Made by a program: the position numbers and the translations under genes. This document shows positions 12,246 to 25,119 of a stretch of 64,000 nt of DNA, in pieces. The notes beneath the pieces are model-generated. The model was not told the DNA's origin. It did no database searches and saw only the letters and a program-made list of their open reading frames with translations. The first letter of the stretch is position 1; each line of letters begins with the position of its first letter. The stretch is taken from positions 1,339,936-1,403,935 of the forward strand of contig JACATO010002138.1 of assembly GCA_018389105.1 (NCBI GenBank), read 5' to 3'. The stretch is from Nautilus pompilius. Its lineage: Eukaryota; Mollusca; Cephalopoda; Nautilida; Nautilidae.

Positions 12246-13756
12246 CAGTGCATTTTAATTTCATACAATTTAATTCAAACAGTGAAACTTATATTCTAGA
12301 TTCATTACACAAAAGGAAATATTTCAAGCCTTTTTTTGTTTTAATTTTGATGAAAATCAAAAATCTACTATCTCAAAATATTATAATATTTCATAAGATC
12401 AATTAAAAAAAGGATTTATAATATAGAAATGACGAACTTCTGAAAAATATGTTCATTTATGCACTCAATACTTGGTCGGGGCTCCTTTTGCACGAATCAC
12501 TGCATCAATGCGGCGTGGCATGGAGGCGATCAGCCTGTGGCACTGCTGAGGTGTTATGGAAGCCCAGGTTGCTTTGATAGTGGCATTCAGCTCGTTGGTA
12601 TTGTTGGGTCTGGTGTCTCTCATCTTCCTCTTGACAATACCCCATAGATTCTCTTTGGGGTTCAGGTCAGCCGAGTTGGCTGGCCAATCAAGCACAGTAA
12701 TACCATGGTCAGCAAACCAGTTACTAGTAGTTTTGGCACTGTCAGCAGGTGCCAAGTCCTGCTGGAAAAGGAAATCAGCATATCCATAAAGCTTGTCAGC
12801 AGACTGAAGCATGAAGTGCTCTAAACTCTCCTGGTAGATGGCTGCGTTGACTTTGGACTTGGTAAAACACAGTGTGCCAACACCAGCAGATGACATAGCA
12901 CCTCAAATCATCACTGACTGTGGAATCTTAACACTGGACTTTAAGCAACTTAGATTTTGTGCCTCTCCACTCTTCCTCCAGACTGTGGGACCTTGATTTC
13001 CAAATGAAATGCAAAATTTACTTTCTTCCGAAAAGAGGACTTTGGACCACTGAGCAACAGTCCAGTTCTTTTTCTCCTTAGCCCAGGTAAGACACTCCTG
13101 ATGTTGTCTCTGGTTCAGGAGTGGCTTGACACTAGGAATGTGACACTTGTAGCCCATTTCCTGGACATGTCTGTGCATGGTGGCTCTTGATGCACTGACT
13201 CCAGCCTCAGTCCACTCCTTGTGAAACTCCCCCAAGTTCTTGAATTGGCTTTGCTTGACAATCCTCTCAAGGCTGCAGTCATCCCTCTCACTTGCGCACC
13301 TTTTCCTATCACACTTTTCCCTTCTAGTCAACTTTCCATGAATATGCTTTGATACAGCACACTGCGAACAGACAGCCCTTTCAGCAATGACCTTCTGTGG
13401 CTTACCCTCCTTGTGGAGAGTGTCAATGAGTGTCTTCTGGACAACTGTCAAGTCAGCAGTCTTCCCCATGATTGTGGTTGTGTGTACTGAACCAGACAGA
13501 GATTCATGGTATTTACACTGCATAAATAGTGATTTACTCAAACTTGGAATGGAATATTCTAATATTTTGAGATACGTTTTTTTTTCTATTTTTTTTAGCT
13601 GTAGACTGTAATTATCAAAATTAAAATTAAAAAATTCTTGAAACATTTTAGTTTACATGTAATGAGTCTATAATATATACAATTTTCACTTTCTGAAATA
13701 AATGACAAAAAATATTGAACTGTTCCACGATATTCTAATTTTCTGAGATGCACCTG
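12246..13756 (-). mobile_element. Tc1-type DNA transposon, copy 2
   Basis: Same element as at 1278-2837, with very similar interior. The right end is intact (GAGATGCACCTG followed by TA at 13757-13758). The left end begins CAGTGCATTTT after TA at 12244-12245. Compared with copy 1 it has lost about 30 bases of the left terminal repeat, including the TTAGAATATC block, so the two ends no longer match. Further inside, the shared block ATTTAATTCAAACAGTGAAAC resumes. Mobility is doubtful because the left end is damaged. Confidence 0.9.
12465..13469 (-). pseudogene. Tc1-family transposase, in-frame TGA and changed catalytic Asp
   Basis: The frame runs from MGKTADLTVVQ at 13469 to a stop at 12465, 335 codons including the stop. 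It is interrupted by TGA at 12903-12905, the same codon as in copy 1. The helix-turn-helix (KPQKVIAERAVCSQCAVSKH) and the second and third catalytic residues (QQDLAPAD, ADLNPKENLW, 34 residues apart) remain. The first catalytic Asp, in FSDE of copy 1, is Glu here (FSEESKF), which should abolish or greatly weaken catalysis. The C-terminus stops four codons earlier than copy 1. The open frame upstream of the ATG is read-through of the terminal repeat and not part of the protein. Confidence 0.88.
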
Positions 13757-13758
13757 TA

Positions 13759-16151
13759 ATCATCAGGAGGGGCTATAGCTTTTTTTGTCTAATGTTGGAG
13801 TAATTTTAGAGAATTATTAGCTGCCATTGTTCTAAAGATTTTAAAAGATATTGCTTTGTTAGGTGATTGTTTTCAACTTTTAAAACTCTCTCATTGAAAT
13901 TTATCTTTTATTGTTTCGATTCTTTTTCCATACTTTAATGGAATAATTAATTTACATTTACATGAAGGAAGAGAAATTTTAAGGAGCAAGAAACTCAAAT
14001 GAATGAATAGTCTTGTTCGGTAAACTGAGGAAGGATTTCACAAGAGTTTATGATGTTAACTCTTCAAAATAAAGTTTGATTGTCGTATGACCTCAACGAT
14101 TTTACGAATAATTCATATTGCAAACTACAGCCTACACAGTATTTATCTAGATTGGTGTTATTTTTTTCTTTAAAGCTGCTTATTTATTCATGGGGCCAAG
14201 AAGATACTCGGATGTTTATTAGCTTGGTGTGTTTGTTATATGCCTGCCATCAACATCACATAAAAAGAGTTTGAACCGCATACTGTGTATTCACTTTGCC
14301 TTTTAACACGCACATAGACAGTAATCCATGTCTTATGTAATAAATGGATGAGTGTTTTCTAATTTATTGGTCATATGTAGATGGACTGAGCTTTTCTGTC
14401 ATTCAATGTCCACCACGAAAGGTTATTAAATATCGTTCTCCGGCTGGTAGTATGGTAGACCCTCAGTGTGGATTTCGTTCTACATCTTTTAAAGTTTTCT
14501 CTCCTTAAATCAGAAGGGATATCAAGGATTCTGCTTAAAGTTGGTGTTCATGATTTAAGTGTTAAAACAAACCATCTTAGGAGCCTAACAAAGAACATGC
14601 TAACTGATCATAAAAGAAACCTTAGCCATGAGTGTGAACACACGAAAAGATTTTTACATAATTTACCCCAGGTGTTATTTTGAATGTTTAGCATAAAGGA
14701 CTGAGAAACTATCTTTTACTGTTTCATATTTAATGTCAGATAGTGACTGACTTTGTTGATTTCCTCTGGGTGCTTTAAATTCTATCCACATCTGAAAAAT
14801 GAGAAGGTCTAGTAGGAACATTTGTTTGTCCTCACCGCATTGCAATCCTCCTCAGTATGTAAGCACATGATCTCCCATATCTAATAACTAAGATCAGGAT
14901 CTGCAACCAAGCAGGGAAGCATACAACTTTGATGAGATAGATACTATGTAATGATGATCATCTGGTTCTTCATACAAGACATTAAAGATGATTCCCAATG
15001 AGTGCACACTACCATATTCTGTACAGTAAGTCTAAAACTTTCTCGCCTGTTGCTACTAATTTCTTACATGGTGCATAAAAACTTTTTTGTAAAGCTGCCT
15101 GTGCATTGAAAAAAACCTGCAATTCCTACTGATTATTGTAGATGGAAAATTGTATCTTTAAGTGACCTGCTGCTAACTTTATACATCGTGATGAATTACA
15201 GCTTTGATGGAGCAGTGCTTTTCTAAATGGAGTGTTTGTAGGCACTTTGAGCTAGCGCCATAGCTAGCTACCATATGTATCATCACAAAAGAAGGCCCTT
15301 GGATATGAAAAATTGCATGTTTGTACGGCGGTTTGGATAATCTTACTGCGGAATCTTTCCATGAAAGAGTACCAATGACATGAAATGGAATGCTTCAGGC
15401 AATGCAGCTGCTTTAGCTGTTATTGGATCCATAGCCGCTGTATTGTGTGGTGTGGCAGGGAAGGATGTTCTTACAACGTTTTATTTATCAAGCATATGAT
15501 GACTTAACGGGGGTGCAAGCACGAGCCTAAATCATTCTGACAGCTTTGAAGGTCAGGCATTTTAGTAGAATTTGCATAACCCTTTTAACAGTAAGCTACC
15601 TATCTGAGCAAAGTGGTTTTGATAGAGATGACACAGGGTTTTAATTTGACCCCCAACTTTTTTCTGAACACCCCCCCCCCCAACCACCTTTTTGTGGTTT
15701 CTCATTTGCAATCCGGACCAGTTCTCTTGTGGCCAACTAGTTAGTGCTTTTTTTCAAGATGGTAGCACTACAGCTGGACATGTGCCATTTGTTTCCATGG
15801 CAGCTCATTATACATAGCATGGCAAGATGTGTGGGCACCTTCAACTGACCTGTGATGCAGAACTGTGATGAAAGTTTGCCTGCAAAGAATCGACTGTGGA
15901 GAACTTCACTGCGAAGAATTGATGTCCACCTAATGAAAGTAGTGAAATGTTGGCACTTAATGTTTTATTGATGGATTTCTTTATATTCATCATGCTCCAC
16001 TTTCTGATCAAATTTTGCCTGAAGGAATGCTGAGAAGATGTTTTATAATGAGACACAATCAATAGAATGTTTTTAAAGGCTGCCCAAAACTAAATTTCAC
16101 AAACTTTTTTTGGCTTTTTTCTTAAATTAATAGTTCACTTAAATGGAAGGC

Positions 16152-16156
<5 letters not shown>
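13759..16156. other. AT-rich stretch, no gene seen
   Basis: No supported gene. A C-run lies at about 15671-15682 and a small inverted GCTAGC pair near 15250. The short frames at 14080, 14468 and 15841 show no recognisable domain. Confidence 0.5.
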
Positions 16157-16188
<32 letters not shown>

Positions 16189-16189
16189 T
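16157..16189. repeat. (ATT)n microsatellite
   Basis: About ten perfect ATT trinucleotides. Confidence 0.95.
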
Positions 16190-16453
16190 GCTAAATGTGT
16201 TTGTTGTTTAGCCACTTTCTGCTGTAATGTTGTTGTGAAGTGTGTTATTAAATTTTGCCTGTATAGAAAACTATAGAATAAATATACTTGTGTGATTAAC
16301 CCTTATGCTTTCTGAAATATTAAAAGGTCAAGGATTCTGGATACTTATTATTTAATTTTGTTTTTTGGGGATTAAAAGACTTTATGATCATTAATGAAAT
16401 TTTGCTCGCTACTTTAATTTATCTAGGCTAATACAGTTTTTAGTTTTGAGAAT

Positions 16454-16694
16454 GGCGTCTGTTAATCCAGTGGTTAGATTACAGGTCTGCCAAGATAGAG
16501 GGACTCTTGAGTTCGATTCCTGGTGAGCATCGGCTGGGTTTGGTGTACCTCTCTCTAGCCAGTCGCATCATCTAAAAATAGTCAGAAGTGCCAGACTCTC
16601 TTTTCTTGTTTCAGATTGGTCGACACCCTCTAGTGGCTAACTGCAGTACTATGCTTCCTCACCAGGCTTGTCTCTATTGGTAGAGACTGGTGTA
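16454..16694 (+). mobile_element. tRNA-derived SINE, plus orientation
   Basis: The head contains an A-box-like segment (AATCCAGTGGTTAGATT) and, about 45 bases on, a good B box (GAGTTCGATTCC), the two internal RNA polymerase III promoter parts inherited from a tRNA. A body of about 150 bases follows. The 3' end is a hairpin TCTCTA-TTGG-TAGAGA followed by CTGGTG. The minus-strand copy at 3534-3748 shares head, body and terminal hairpin. No long A-tail is present, so the 3' hairpin may be what a partner LINE recognises (inference). Confidence 0.75.
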
Positions 16695-17935
16695 TAACAA
16701 CATTATAACGATGAATAGTTGACATGTCATTTAATTAGCTTTTAAATACATGTCACCTGATGTTAACAACTAACATTTTTCGTTTCAAGAATTGTTGTAA
16801 AAAGTTTTTTTTTTTTTTTTTAGCAGAAAATGTGAGTTTTTTTTTCCTCCTCTTTAGTCACGATATACACTTGGGAATACAATACAGTCAAAATTAGTTA
16901 AATGTCAACTGGAAATATGTTTCGAATACAACACATCACCTGATGAAATCCAGGGATTGTTGCTATCATTACCACAATGCTATTTCATCCTAGTCATACC
17001 ATATCATATAACATTCATTCTAATGTTGTAAATTTAATTTTTTTTTAAATGACAAGAAATCTATAATTTTTGCTTTAGCATGCCAAATGTGTGATAAAGG
17101 ATGTAATGTAGCTACTGGCTACACAGGAATGTTTTGTAACTCAGTTAGTTTTGACATCAACTGAAGTAATTGTTGTAAGTTGTTAGGAATAAATAGATAT
17201 GAAAATTAATATGGAAAGTTACCTTTTAAATAAATTATTACAAGGATAATTTTACTAGAGTAATATGATGGTTTATGACGCTTGGTCACAGAACTTTCTG
17301 AGGTTGTTATTCTAGTTAGTATTAACTTTAGCTGTTTTCATTGTGTGAACTCATAGATTTATGTATTGCTTAAGTTTAGACAGCTTCTCTAATTAAATGT
17401 ATTAGGGAGCTTATTTGACTTATTGGTTTACTTTGTTTGTTGAAATTAGATTAAGAATTCTTACAATTTTTTCAGTTGGTTTTCCAGCAGTGATATTGTT
17501 TTAAAAATTGTTATTGATTTTATGAATAACCTAATTTTGTAGAAAACATTTTATTAACAGTGTTTTCTTAGAATTTGTGGTTTGAAGTTTGTTTGTTCAT
17601 ACCAAAGTCGATTGAAACATCAATCTGTGAAAAAGAGAGAAGTGTGTACTGTATAGCACAACACCTTTTGTATGGATCTTTAATTCAAAAATTAAAATCC
17701 AATTCTTTTCAAACTGCTTGCTGCTTTATATTGTTCTTCTATTTACTTGCCCACTGATCTGTTTGTCTCCAGCTGCCGGGGAATAGAAATAAATATTATG
17801 ATAAAGGTGTAAATATCATCTTTTGTTGTGGGGGGGAGAAAATTGGGTTTTTGTACATCTTTAATAATAATAATTTTTAAAATGCATTATCTTTTGATCA
17901 ATATGGCCAACATAAATGGCAGCTCCAGGACTTTG
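16695..17935. other. AT-rich stretch, no gene seen
   Basis: Poly-T runs near 16805 and 16840, no coding signal. Confidence 0.5.
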
Positions 17936-18235
17936 TCCACCAGGGAGTTCAAAATACTCTGATGTCACCGATGATGATGCCTTCCGTCCAGTGATAGATT
18001 GCTATAGTTGAGGAATGGTGGAGAGCCTCTTGAATTAGTTTCCACAGGGGATCGACTTGGTTTGACCCACCTTTCTGGCTTTATTTCTTGTTGCACTTCT
18101 CCAACAGCCAGTTGGATTATTATGGGCTCTGGTTTCCTCTCACATCTAATAAATTCCCTGCCAAGGTCAGAAGGGCAATGGTTCGTAGCAGGCAACTTCA
18201 TGCTATATTCCCTCACCCAGCTAAAAATCCAATAG
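17936..18235 (+). mobile_element. possible diverged SINE-like repeat
   Basis: The segment includes GGTTTCCTCTCACATCTAA, which matches a body block of the SINE at 3534-3748 (GGTTTCTCCCACATCTAA). A preceding TTTCTTGTTGCACTTCT stretch resembles part of the repeat at 25120-25400. The tRNA-like head is not clear, so this is tentative. The overlapping open frames on both strands here are explained by the repeat. Confidence 0.35.
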
Positions 18236-21200
18236 TTTTGTTTGCATATTTTTACCATTTTTGTTAATTGTACCGTTGTTGTTTTATTTCCAGGTATCTC
18301 TCTTCTTTCTTTAAAACCCAACTATAAGCAGGTGTTTGTTTACATGTAACTTTGCTTCATTTAGCTCACGATTTGTCGTCGTTGCATCCTCCTCCTAAAT
18401 AAGTCTGCTGTTTTCTTCACTTCTCGTGTGAACAGGAGAGTGGCGCCGGCTGATCTCTTAAAGCCACAGAGCTGAGTGGCACATATCACTCACAACACCA
18501 GAAATGGCTGAACGCTCACATGGGTACTTTTTGAGAATATTTCTTCTTTTTGAAATATTTATTTACCAACACTTTTTTGTTCTACTTTTTAGAGGGGGAC
18601 CTCTCCCCCCCCAAAAAAAATGCCATTTAATTTTCTAGCGGGCGTTTGACAAACCCCTTGAACACCCTGTCTCGATCCCACCCTCCACTGGACATCTGTT
18701 ATCACCTGATCCCATTTTAAAATACCTGTTCCATAAAGACTGGTCATTTATTATGGAAGTGGAACAGGATGCAGACAGGGCAATATGACATTGTGGAATC
18801 AGTCACACTGGTGCCGATCTGTTTGGTAAAAAGTTCCTTCGTACAAAATGGGGTCCAGCCAAGCAATTTTATGGATGTTATGAACTAGCGGAGAGATTTG
18901 CTGATTGATTGATTGCTCTGGTGGGCTTTTCACCTGTTCATGTTTAACTGTAAACTGCTTTCTCTTTAAAGAAGTTTGTAAAACACAATTCTGTTTGTAA
19001 AATTCTCTGTTAGTTAGTTAGTAACACGTTAACAGATGGTCAAAGAGGAGATTGCTTAACTATTTCATCTTCATTCTCAAATTAATACCAGTCACCTGGG
19101 ACTTATAGCACTGGTGATGTGCTTGTAGTTGAGCTAATCAGCCAGTGGAATCATGGGAAATCCTGGCTTTTGTTTTGTGCATGACGATTCATTTTTCTTC
19201 TCATGATCAAACTACCTAATGTTTATTATGATGATGTATTCCTGTTTTATTTGCTCATTATTTTTATAGAGATGCTGTTAGACGACAAGTGGTATTCATC
19301 AGGTTCTCAGTGGTAGACATATTTCACCATTTCTGAATTGCTTTTTTAGGTATCCATTATCAACCCCTGTGGCAACAACAGAAAAATGAAAAATTATAAA
19401 ATTGTCTTTCTTGGTAAAAAAATTAATTTCAGCCAGTTGCAAGATAACAGGTAATTACATATTTCTTTTTTGTTAGGCACATAGTCATTTCTAATTCATT
19501 GAGACTATTAGCACATCACTAAATTTATGAACACCCCGAAAAGGTAGAAGAAAGATGAGTTTGTATAAAATGTAATACACATTTTTTTGTTGTTGTTATT
19601 TCTTCACGGTTTATTACTTGGATTCCTTTTTCACAAAAGTCTAGAATTACTAAACTCCATATCACTACTAAAATGTAGCAAAATTCTCCCTCCATCAGGC
19701 AGAGTTTATCATTTATTAGTTTACTTGCTGGTTTTTTTAAACAGCCAAGGTAACAGTGGAATGAATAACTTTTTTATTCTTCGCATATTAGAAAAGCCAT
19801 GGAGTCAAGGATGTAGTTTACTTCTCAGCTATTTTCTGAAACTAGACATAAGGCCGTTTTGGAATATACATATAGCTAGGAACAAAATTTGAGCAGGTGC
19901 TAACAACTCTTAAAACTAACAGTTGCTTACAGAGTTGTTTGTTCAAGTGTTTATCTTCACCTGATTAATATAAGGAGTCGTTCAAATGAAACTCAGCTGG
20001 GTACGATTGCACTGATATGATTTTAGACCAAGTTTGATTAAAATCTCCAAAGTAGTGTTGAACCAACTGGTGAACCTACATCTTGGCTATTACTATTGAG
20101 GTGATGGACAATACACTCTATTTTCTTTAAATTACATTAGTAACTTTTCATCCGTTTCAGGAACTGCTTAGTTTCTTTCCATTCAAGGGCTGAAAGCAAA
20201 ACTTTGGTGGCCCTGGCATCAACCCTTTGAAATTAGGAGTAGCCAACCTTGAGTACAGTGACCTAGACAGTGGTTAAATGTTAATAAAAATAAGATTAAA
20301 CATGATTGGCAGTATTATGGGAATTATGGAAGCTGGGGGTTAGAGAAACTAGATGGTTGGTTTGAGCATTTCCCACATCTCTGTTAGTAGAACCAATTAG
20401 AGAACTTACATTTCAGTGCTCTTTCATTTTTATTACTTGCTCCTAGATCAGGCTAGAGGGCAGCAGCAGTACTGAAACTAGCCACTGGACTGGGCTAATG
20501 TCAGCTCAGCAGTCCTCATTCCAGATTTGCTCATTTTCAGCTTTAAAAAAACAAATGTCACTTAGGTATGATGTTTACCTTCGGACTCATTTGTGCCAAT
20601 GAGTAAATCTTGCACCAACTTTGCAAGTACCCAGATGCCAATTTTCTTTTTTCTGCCCCCCCCCCTCCACAAAGTTGTGAAAAGATAAATGGATGAGTAT
20701 TATCAGCAGGGTTAGGGTTGGATAACAGAGGGAGGCTCAGAGGTTCATGATCAGCATCCCTTTTCCCAGAAGCAAATGTTATTGGTCCGCAAAGGCTGTG
20801 TCTAGTTACACACTGTACAACAGTTGCTTTTTTTCAACATTCTCACTTCTTATACGATAACTCAACCTGCTTCCATAACAACTTTAGATTGAGTAGATGC
20901 TGAGAAAAGCCATGACCAGAACACCAGGCAGTTCAGTTACATTCATGGAATCCAGTGTCTTGTACTGTACCATACCATAAGGAAAGAGATTAACCCTTCT
21001 TCACTGGCAGAAAAACGTTAAAGCATGTTTATTCAGAGGAAACTACTCTTGTTACATCACCAATTTCATAGTCTGTCTTAAAATGTACACGTTTTTCAAA
21101 CTAATTTTATATATTGCCACCACTATAAAATGGTTCTCTGTTTATCAAATTAAGACAGTGAGTTTTTCAATTATTTAGTTTTCACTAAAATAATAATTCA

Positions 21201-21282
21201 GTTTTGTTTTTGTTTTTTGTTGTATGTTTTAGTCATACTATTTGTACAATGCAAGACTTACTAATAAACAATATGTTATTTA
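18236..21282. other. AT-rich stretch, no gene seen
   Basis: No gene recognised. One short GC-richer patch (18420-18480) and C-runs near 18607 and 20657. The stretch ends at the left terminus of a CACTGG element. Confidence 0.5.
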
Positions 21283-22649
21283 CACTGGACAACAAAATGA
21301 AACTTTTTGTCTGCCACTGAGCAAAATGTAGGTGATCTTAGCTAGATTTTGGGTGCTGATTTCAAATCTGAAGTCAGAATTTGCCTGGGACATCAGGTTT
21401 TTTAGATAAGCATGAGGAGGAATTTCACCACTAACGCTATATTATGACTTATGTTATATAAAGCTTGAACAACAATATTTGGTATTCAGATGTTTAATGT
21501 GAAACATATTTGCCATGATCAGACAACAGATGCATGAGAGAGACTGATAAAAGCAGTATGGAAGATATGGAACGCATTTAACTTACATAGTAGGTACATT
21601 CCAAATGTTTCAGACACTTGTTCTTAAGCTTATGTGAGGTATCAGTCTCCCTTTGGAGAAACCAACAGTAATCACCCATCATGTTGGGATTGAATTTGCC
21701 TTGATATCTACTTTGCATCACCTTTGTCTTGGTGGAACCTTTCACCATGCTCATCACTGACAACCCCTAGATTGGTTGGAAAAAAATCAAGATGAAAATG
21801 CAGAAAATGCATCTTTAGAGACATCCTGGCCCCCATTCACTGATACACCATTAGCATGTTTTCCACATACTCAGCATAGTGCTCAGCCCTATATTTGCCA
21901 AGAAAGTTCTGTACAACTAAAATAAATGCTTCCCATGCTGCAGACTCCAGTGGGTTCAGCTTATTTTTTGAACCTGTCATCATGCATGAGTTCTCGAACT
22001 TTGGGCCCCACAAAAATTCCTTCTTTGAGTTTTGCTTCACTTTTGTCAGCACCAAACTTCTCTCTTATTTACTTGAAGCCATCACCATCTTATTCCATGG
22101 CTTTGACAGAGTTTTTCATAAGGCTGAGTTTGATATGAAGTGGCGGAAGGTAGACATTCTGAAGGTCTACCAATGGCATATGTTGCACATTGTACCTGCC
22201 AACTATAGGTTCCTGTCACATAGGCCAATCTTTTTTAGTGTAATGGTTGGCATCATCACGGCTGTCCCAAAGACACAAGAAGCGTGTGTTTTGTGTACCT
22301 TAGCTGCAATCTGAGGAGGAGAGAAATAACTTTGATCTCACCACAAATTTTCCATTTATGATCCGAATAACTCGTCACTCTCAAAAGGAGTTTCATCGAC
22401 TCGTATGTCTCTTTCAAGCCAACTGCATGAGCTATAGGAACCAAAGGATTTTGGTTACCATGATGTAACAGCACAGCTTATGGCTTAGTTTGCTACAGTC
22501 TATGAATAACCTCCATCATCAGTTACATACCATAACTAAACAACGTGATGTCCTAGAGCAAAACGGTTTTTCAGTTTTGAAATCAGCATATGAAATACTA
22601 CAAAGTAAGCATGCTAGTGTTCCGGTGGCAAAATCATTGTTGTCCAGTG
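21283..22649 (-). mobile_element. CACTGG-ended DNA transposon, shortened copy
   Basis: The left end reads CACTGGACAACAAAATGA and the right end is its inverse, TTGTTGTCCAGTG. A second inverted block lies inward on both sides: GTGCTGATTTCAAAT on the left (near 21350) and TTTTGAAATCAGCAT on the right (near 22575). Flanks are TTA on the left and TAA on the right, compatible with a 3-bp target duplication of type TWA with one change. The interior encodes, on the minus strand, remains of the protein found in the longer copy at 52894-54668. CACTG ends and a short duplication recall the CMC (CACTA/Mirage/Chapaev) class, but that placement is inference. It is about 400 bp shorter than the other copy and lacks the N-terminal coding part. 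Confidence 0.75.
21578..22474 (-). pseudogene. relic of the CACTGG-element protein
   Basis: Minus-strand blocks match the protein of the 53-54 kb copy in the same order. The block ending KWKICGEIKVI matches SWKICGDLKVI. WGPKFENS with ESAAWEAFILVVQNFLG matches VGPQIREV with LELPAWNAFNWICENFLG. A frameshifted DEHGERFHQD and NPNMMGDYCWFL match SDEHGERFHQD and MLADYCWTL. Several frame changes and loss of the N-terminal CxxC region show that it cannot make the full protein. The plus-strand frames over the same bases are shadows. Confidence 0.7.
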
Positions 22650-23028
22650 TAATGGTAGAGCTAAAATTATACGTCTTTTTGAAGTATTAGAGGGAATATC
22701 TGGAAATTCATTATAAAAGACCTATTCATTGCATTAGCATTCTTTGTTTTCCTTTGTTTTTCTGCAACAATGAATATTTTTATCTGGGTTTCTTGGTAAA
22801 TATGCTGCTGTAGGACTCAGAAAAACTTGTAGATCTGCTTCACATTCAGTATTTTCGTGCATCATTAATTCTTTTAAAAATATGTTTTCTCAGGATATTG
22901 CATTAAGAATAAAAAGCTTAAATGTTAAGTAGAACAATCTTTTCTTTTAATCATTATTTGAAAGTCAGAGGGTTTTTATTTATTAAGAAAACAAAAGAAG
23001 AGCCTGTAGTTGTAAGGTTAGGGAGAAT

Positions 23029-23070
<42 letters not shown>

Positions 23071-25119
23071 TTTTTTACAATTTTATAATTAAAAATTCAC
23101 CTATCTGCCCAGGGAGGATGATGTTGAATTTTTAATTAAAGTGTTAACTTGAGGTCTCGTTACCTGTTTATGAATTCCCAACCAGTTGGCTGTAGGATCA
23201 AGAACAGACAGCTGTGAATGGCCTGCAATTAACAACATAGCCAGTTAGCCAGTTGGGAGCGGTCTCCGTAGACTCTCGGCCAATAAAGCTGTCATCTCGC
23301 CTGTTTAGCAAACATGGTCTAGCTGAAAGCAGCAAAACGGAAAAGGAAAAAAAAATTGCAGTTTATTTGAGCAAACAAAGCTGTGATTTTTGTTAATGAA
23401 TTTCAGAAGGTTGTCAATAAGCTGCTTATGTTTGTATTTCTTTTGTCCGCAAGACCACGGTGGGCTGCTAGTTTTTGGTGGAACAATTGAGGAACTCGCT
23501 CAGTCTGTAGTTGATAATCACTGGTGATCAATATTGAAATGTGCCTGTGGAATTAGGGTTGGTTTTTAATTTACTTTGTACACACACAGGGTGGGGCTGA
23601 TTGATGGTTTAGTTTTATTTGCAACAGGTTTTGTTTTGTATTTTTTTTTTTAAGTTATTATTTGGTGAGAAAAATAATGTAATGCGATTTGTGTAGACAT
23701 GGAGTAAGAATAGCTTCATAAACATTCACAAACTGCCGTCATGCTGTAAAATGCTTAATAAATTTGAAAATGTACTGTTATGTTGCAGACCAAACAGAAA
23801 TGCTACATAATTTGCTGGGAGTCTCTCTGATAAGTAAAGATGCCACGTCTCAGTTAGAAAGCATCCTGCCTCATCTGGGGAATAAAACTGTCGGATGGAT
23901 GAAAGAAATACAGGCCCTCACAATGCAGAGATTAGGGAGATGTTCAAACTTTGGACACACAAAAGATACATAATAATAGTTTTTAAAAATTAATAAAATA
24001 AAGGGGGGGGTAAATGTGAACAGAATTTTATAATAAGATGCATAGATTGACGATTTTTCAGTAAATAAAAACATTTAAATATCTCCCAATCTTCTTATGT
24101 ATCTGATCAACGGAATTGGGGAATAATTTAGATAAGTATCAGTTATATATTTTCTTCTTCATCAAAAAATGCCAGTGGCTGTTCACATAACCAACCACAC
24201 AGGTTTATTTTTCTGGAAATAGATTCTGGTGTACTAGTGAAAACGGTTGTCTGTTTCTTGGAACTTCCTTATGTTCATGTAGATCGATACTTGGGGGTGA
24301 GGTGGGGAGACAGACTAGTTATTTTATTCGCCCATCAAGTTGAAAGGGAAGAACTATGTTTATCTTGTTAGCTAAAAATTCATATGCAGTATAATCGGAT
24401 TTTAGACTTGACGCCTTCATCTGGTGTTTCTTCGAGTGCCACTTCCTTCAGATGACCGATTTCCTGCCTACCGTTTCTGACTATAATGTTAGAGGTGCAA
24501 AATTTACTGGATTCTCGTTTAGCTCTGTTACTGATGATAAGCGTGATGTTTGACCTGAAGATCAGACTTCCTTACCACGTAATGCCTTGCAGGTGAGATT
24601 ACAAATGATTATTCCCTTTTATCTCTCACATATTGCTGAAACTAAAGAGACAAATAGTTCGTAGCAGGCAGGTGAAATATTGTTGTTTGTTTATATCATT
24701 TTTTATTTTTAATTTAAAATATGATTTTGAACTTCAAATCTGCATCCAGAAAGAACTTTCCCGAGATCTAGGAACAAAATAAATGCGTTTTCCAGAGCAA
24801 TTTGGTTGTTTTTAACAAAAAGGAAAAAAAATCTGAAGGACAATGGGTGGGATGGTGCATCTTTACAACTAAATTTAGAATGTAATTCGTCAGTAGGTGA
24901 ATATATTTGCTTCCTGATTACGAAATATCCTTCAACTGTGTCTGATTTGTGGTAACAAGAAATACTTTTTTTGTGATTTCAGTGTATTGTTATTCAAAAC
25001 TAAATCAAATCAAAACTTGTTTCATAAATGGTTGCAGTTAGTAGTCAAGACTATTTTTAAGTCAAAGACGTGTTTATATTATTATAATCTGTATGGTAGT
25101 TATCTTGAAGCTAATTCAG
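22650..25119. other. AT-rich stretch, no gene seen
   Basis: Holds a CT microsatellite at 23032-23062. The block at 23200-23340 is somewhat GC-richer but shows no frame or RNA fold that I can support. A G-run lies near 24004. Confidence 0.5.
23032..23062. repeat. (CT)n microsatellite
   Basis: About fifteen CT units followed by a T-run. Confidence 0.95.

Noticed and set aside
12903..13646. N-terminal extension of the transposase in Tc1 copy 2 beyond 13469
   Set aside because: The extra residues translate the terminal repeat region; the family start MGKTADL matches copy 1.
21895..22314. 139-codon plus-strand frame
   Set aside because: Lies opposite the minus-strand coding remains of the CACTGG element and has no independent support.
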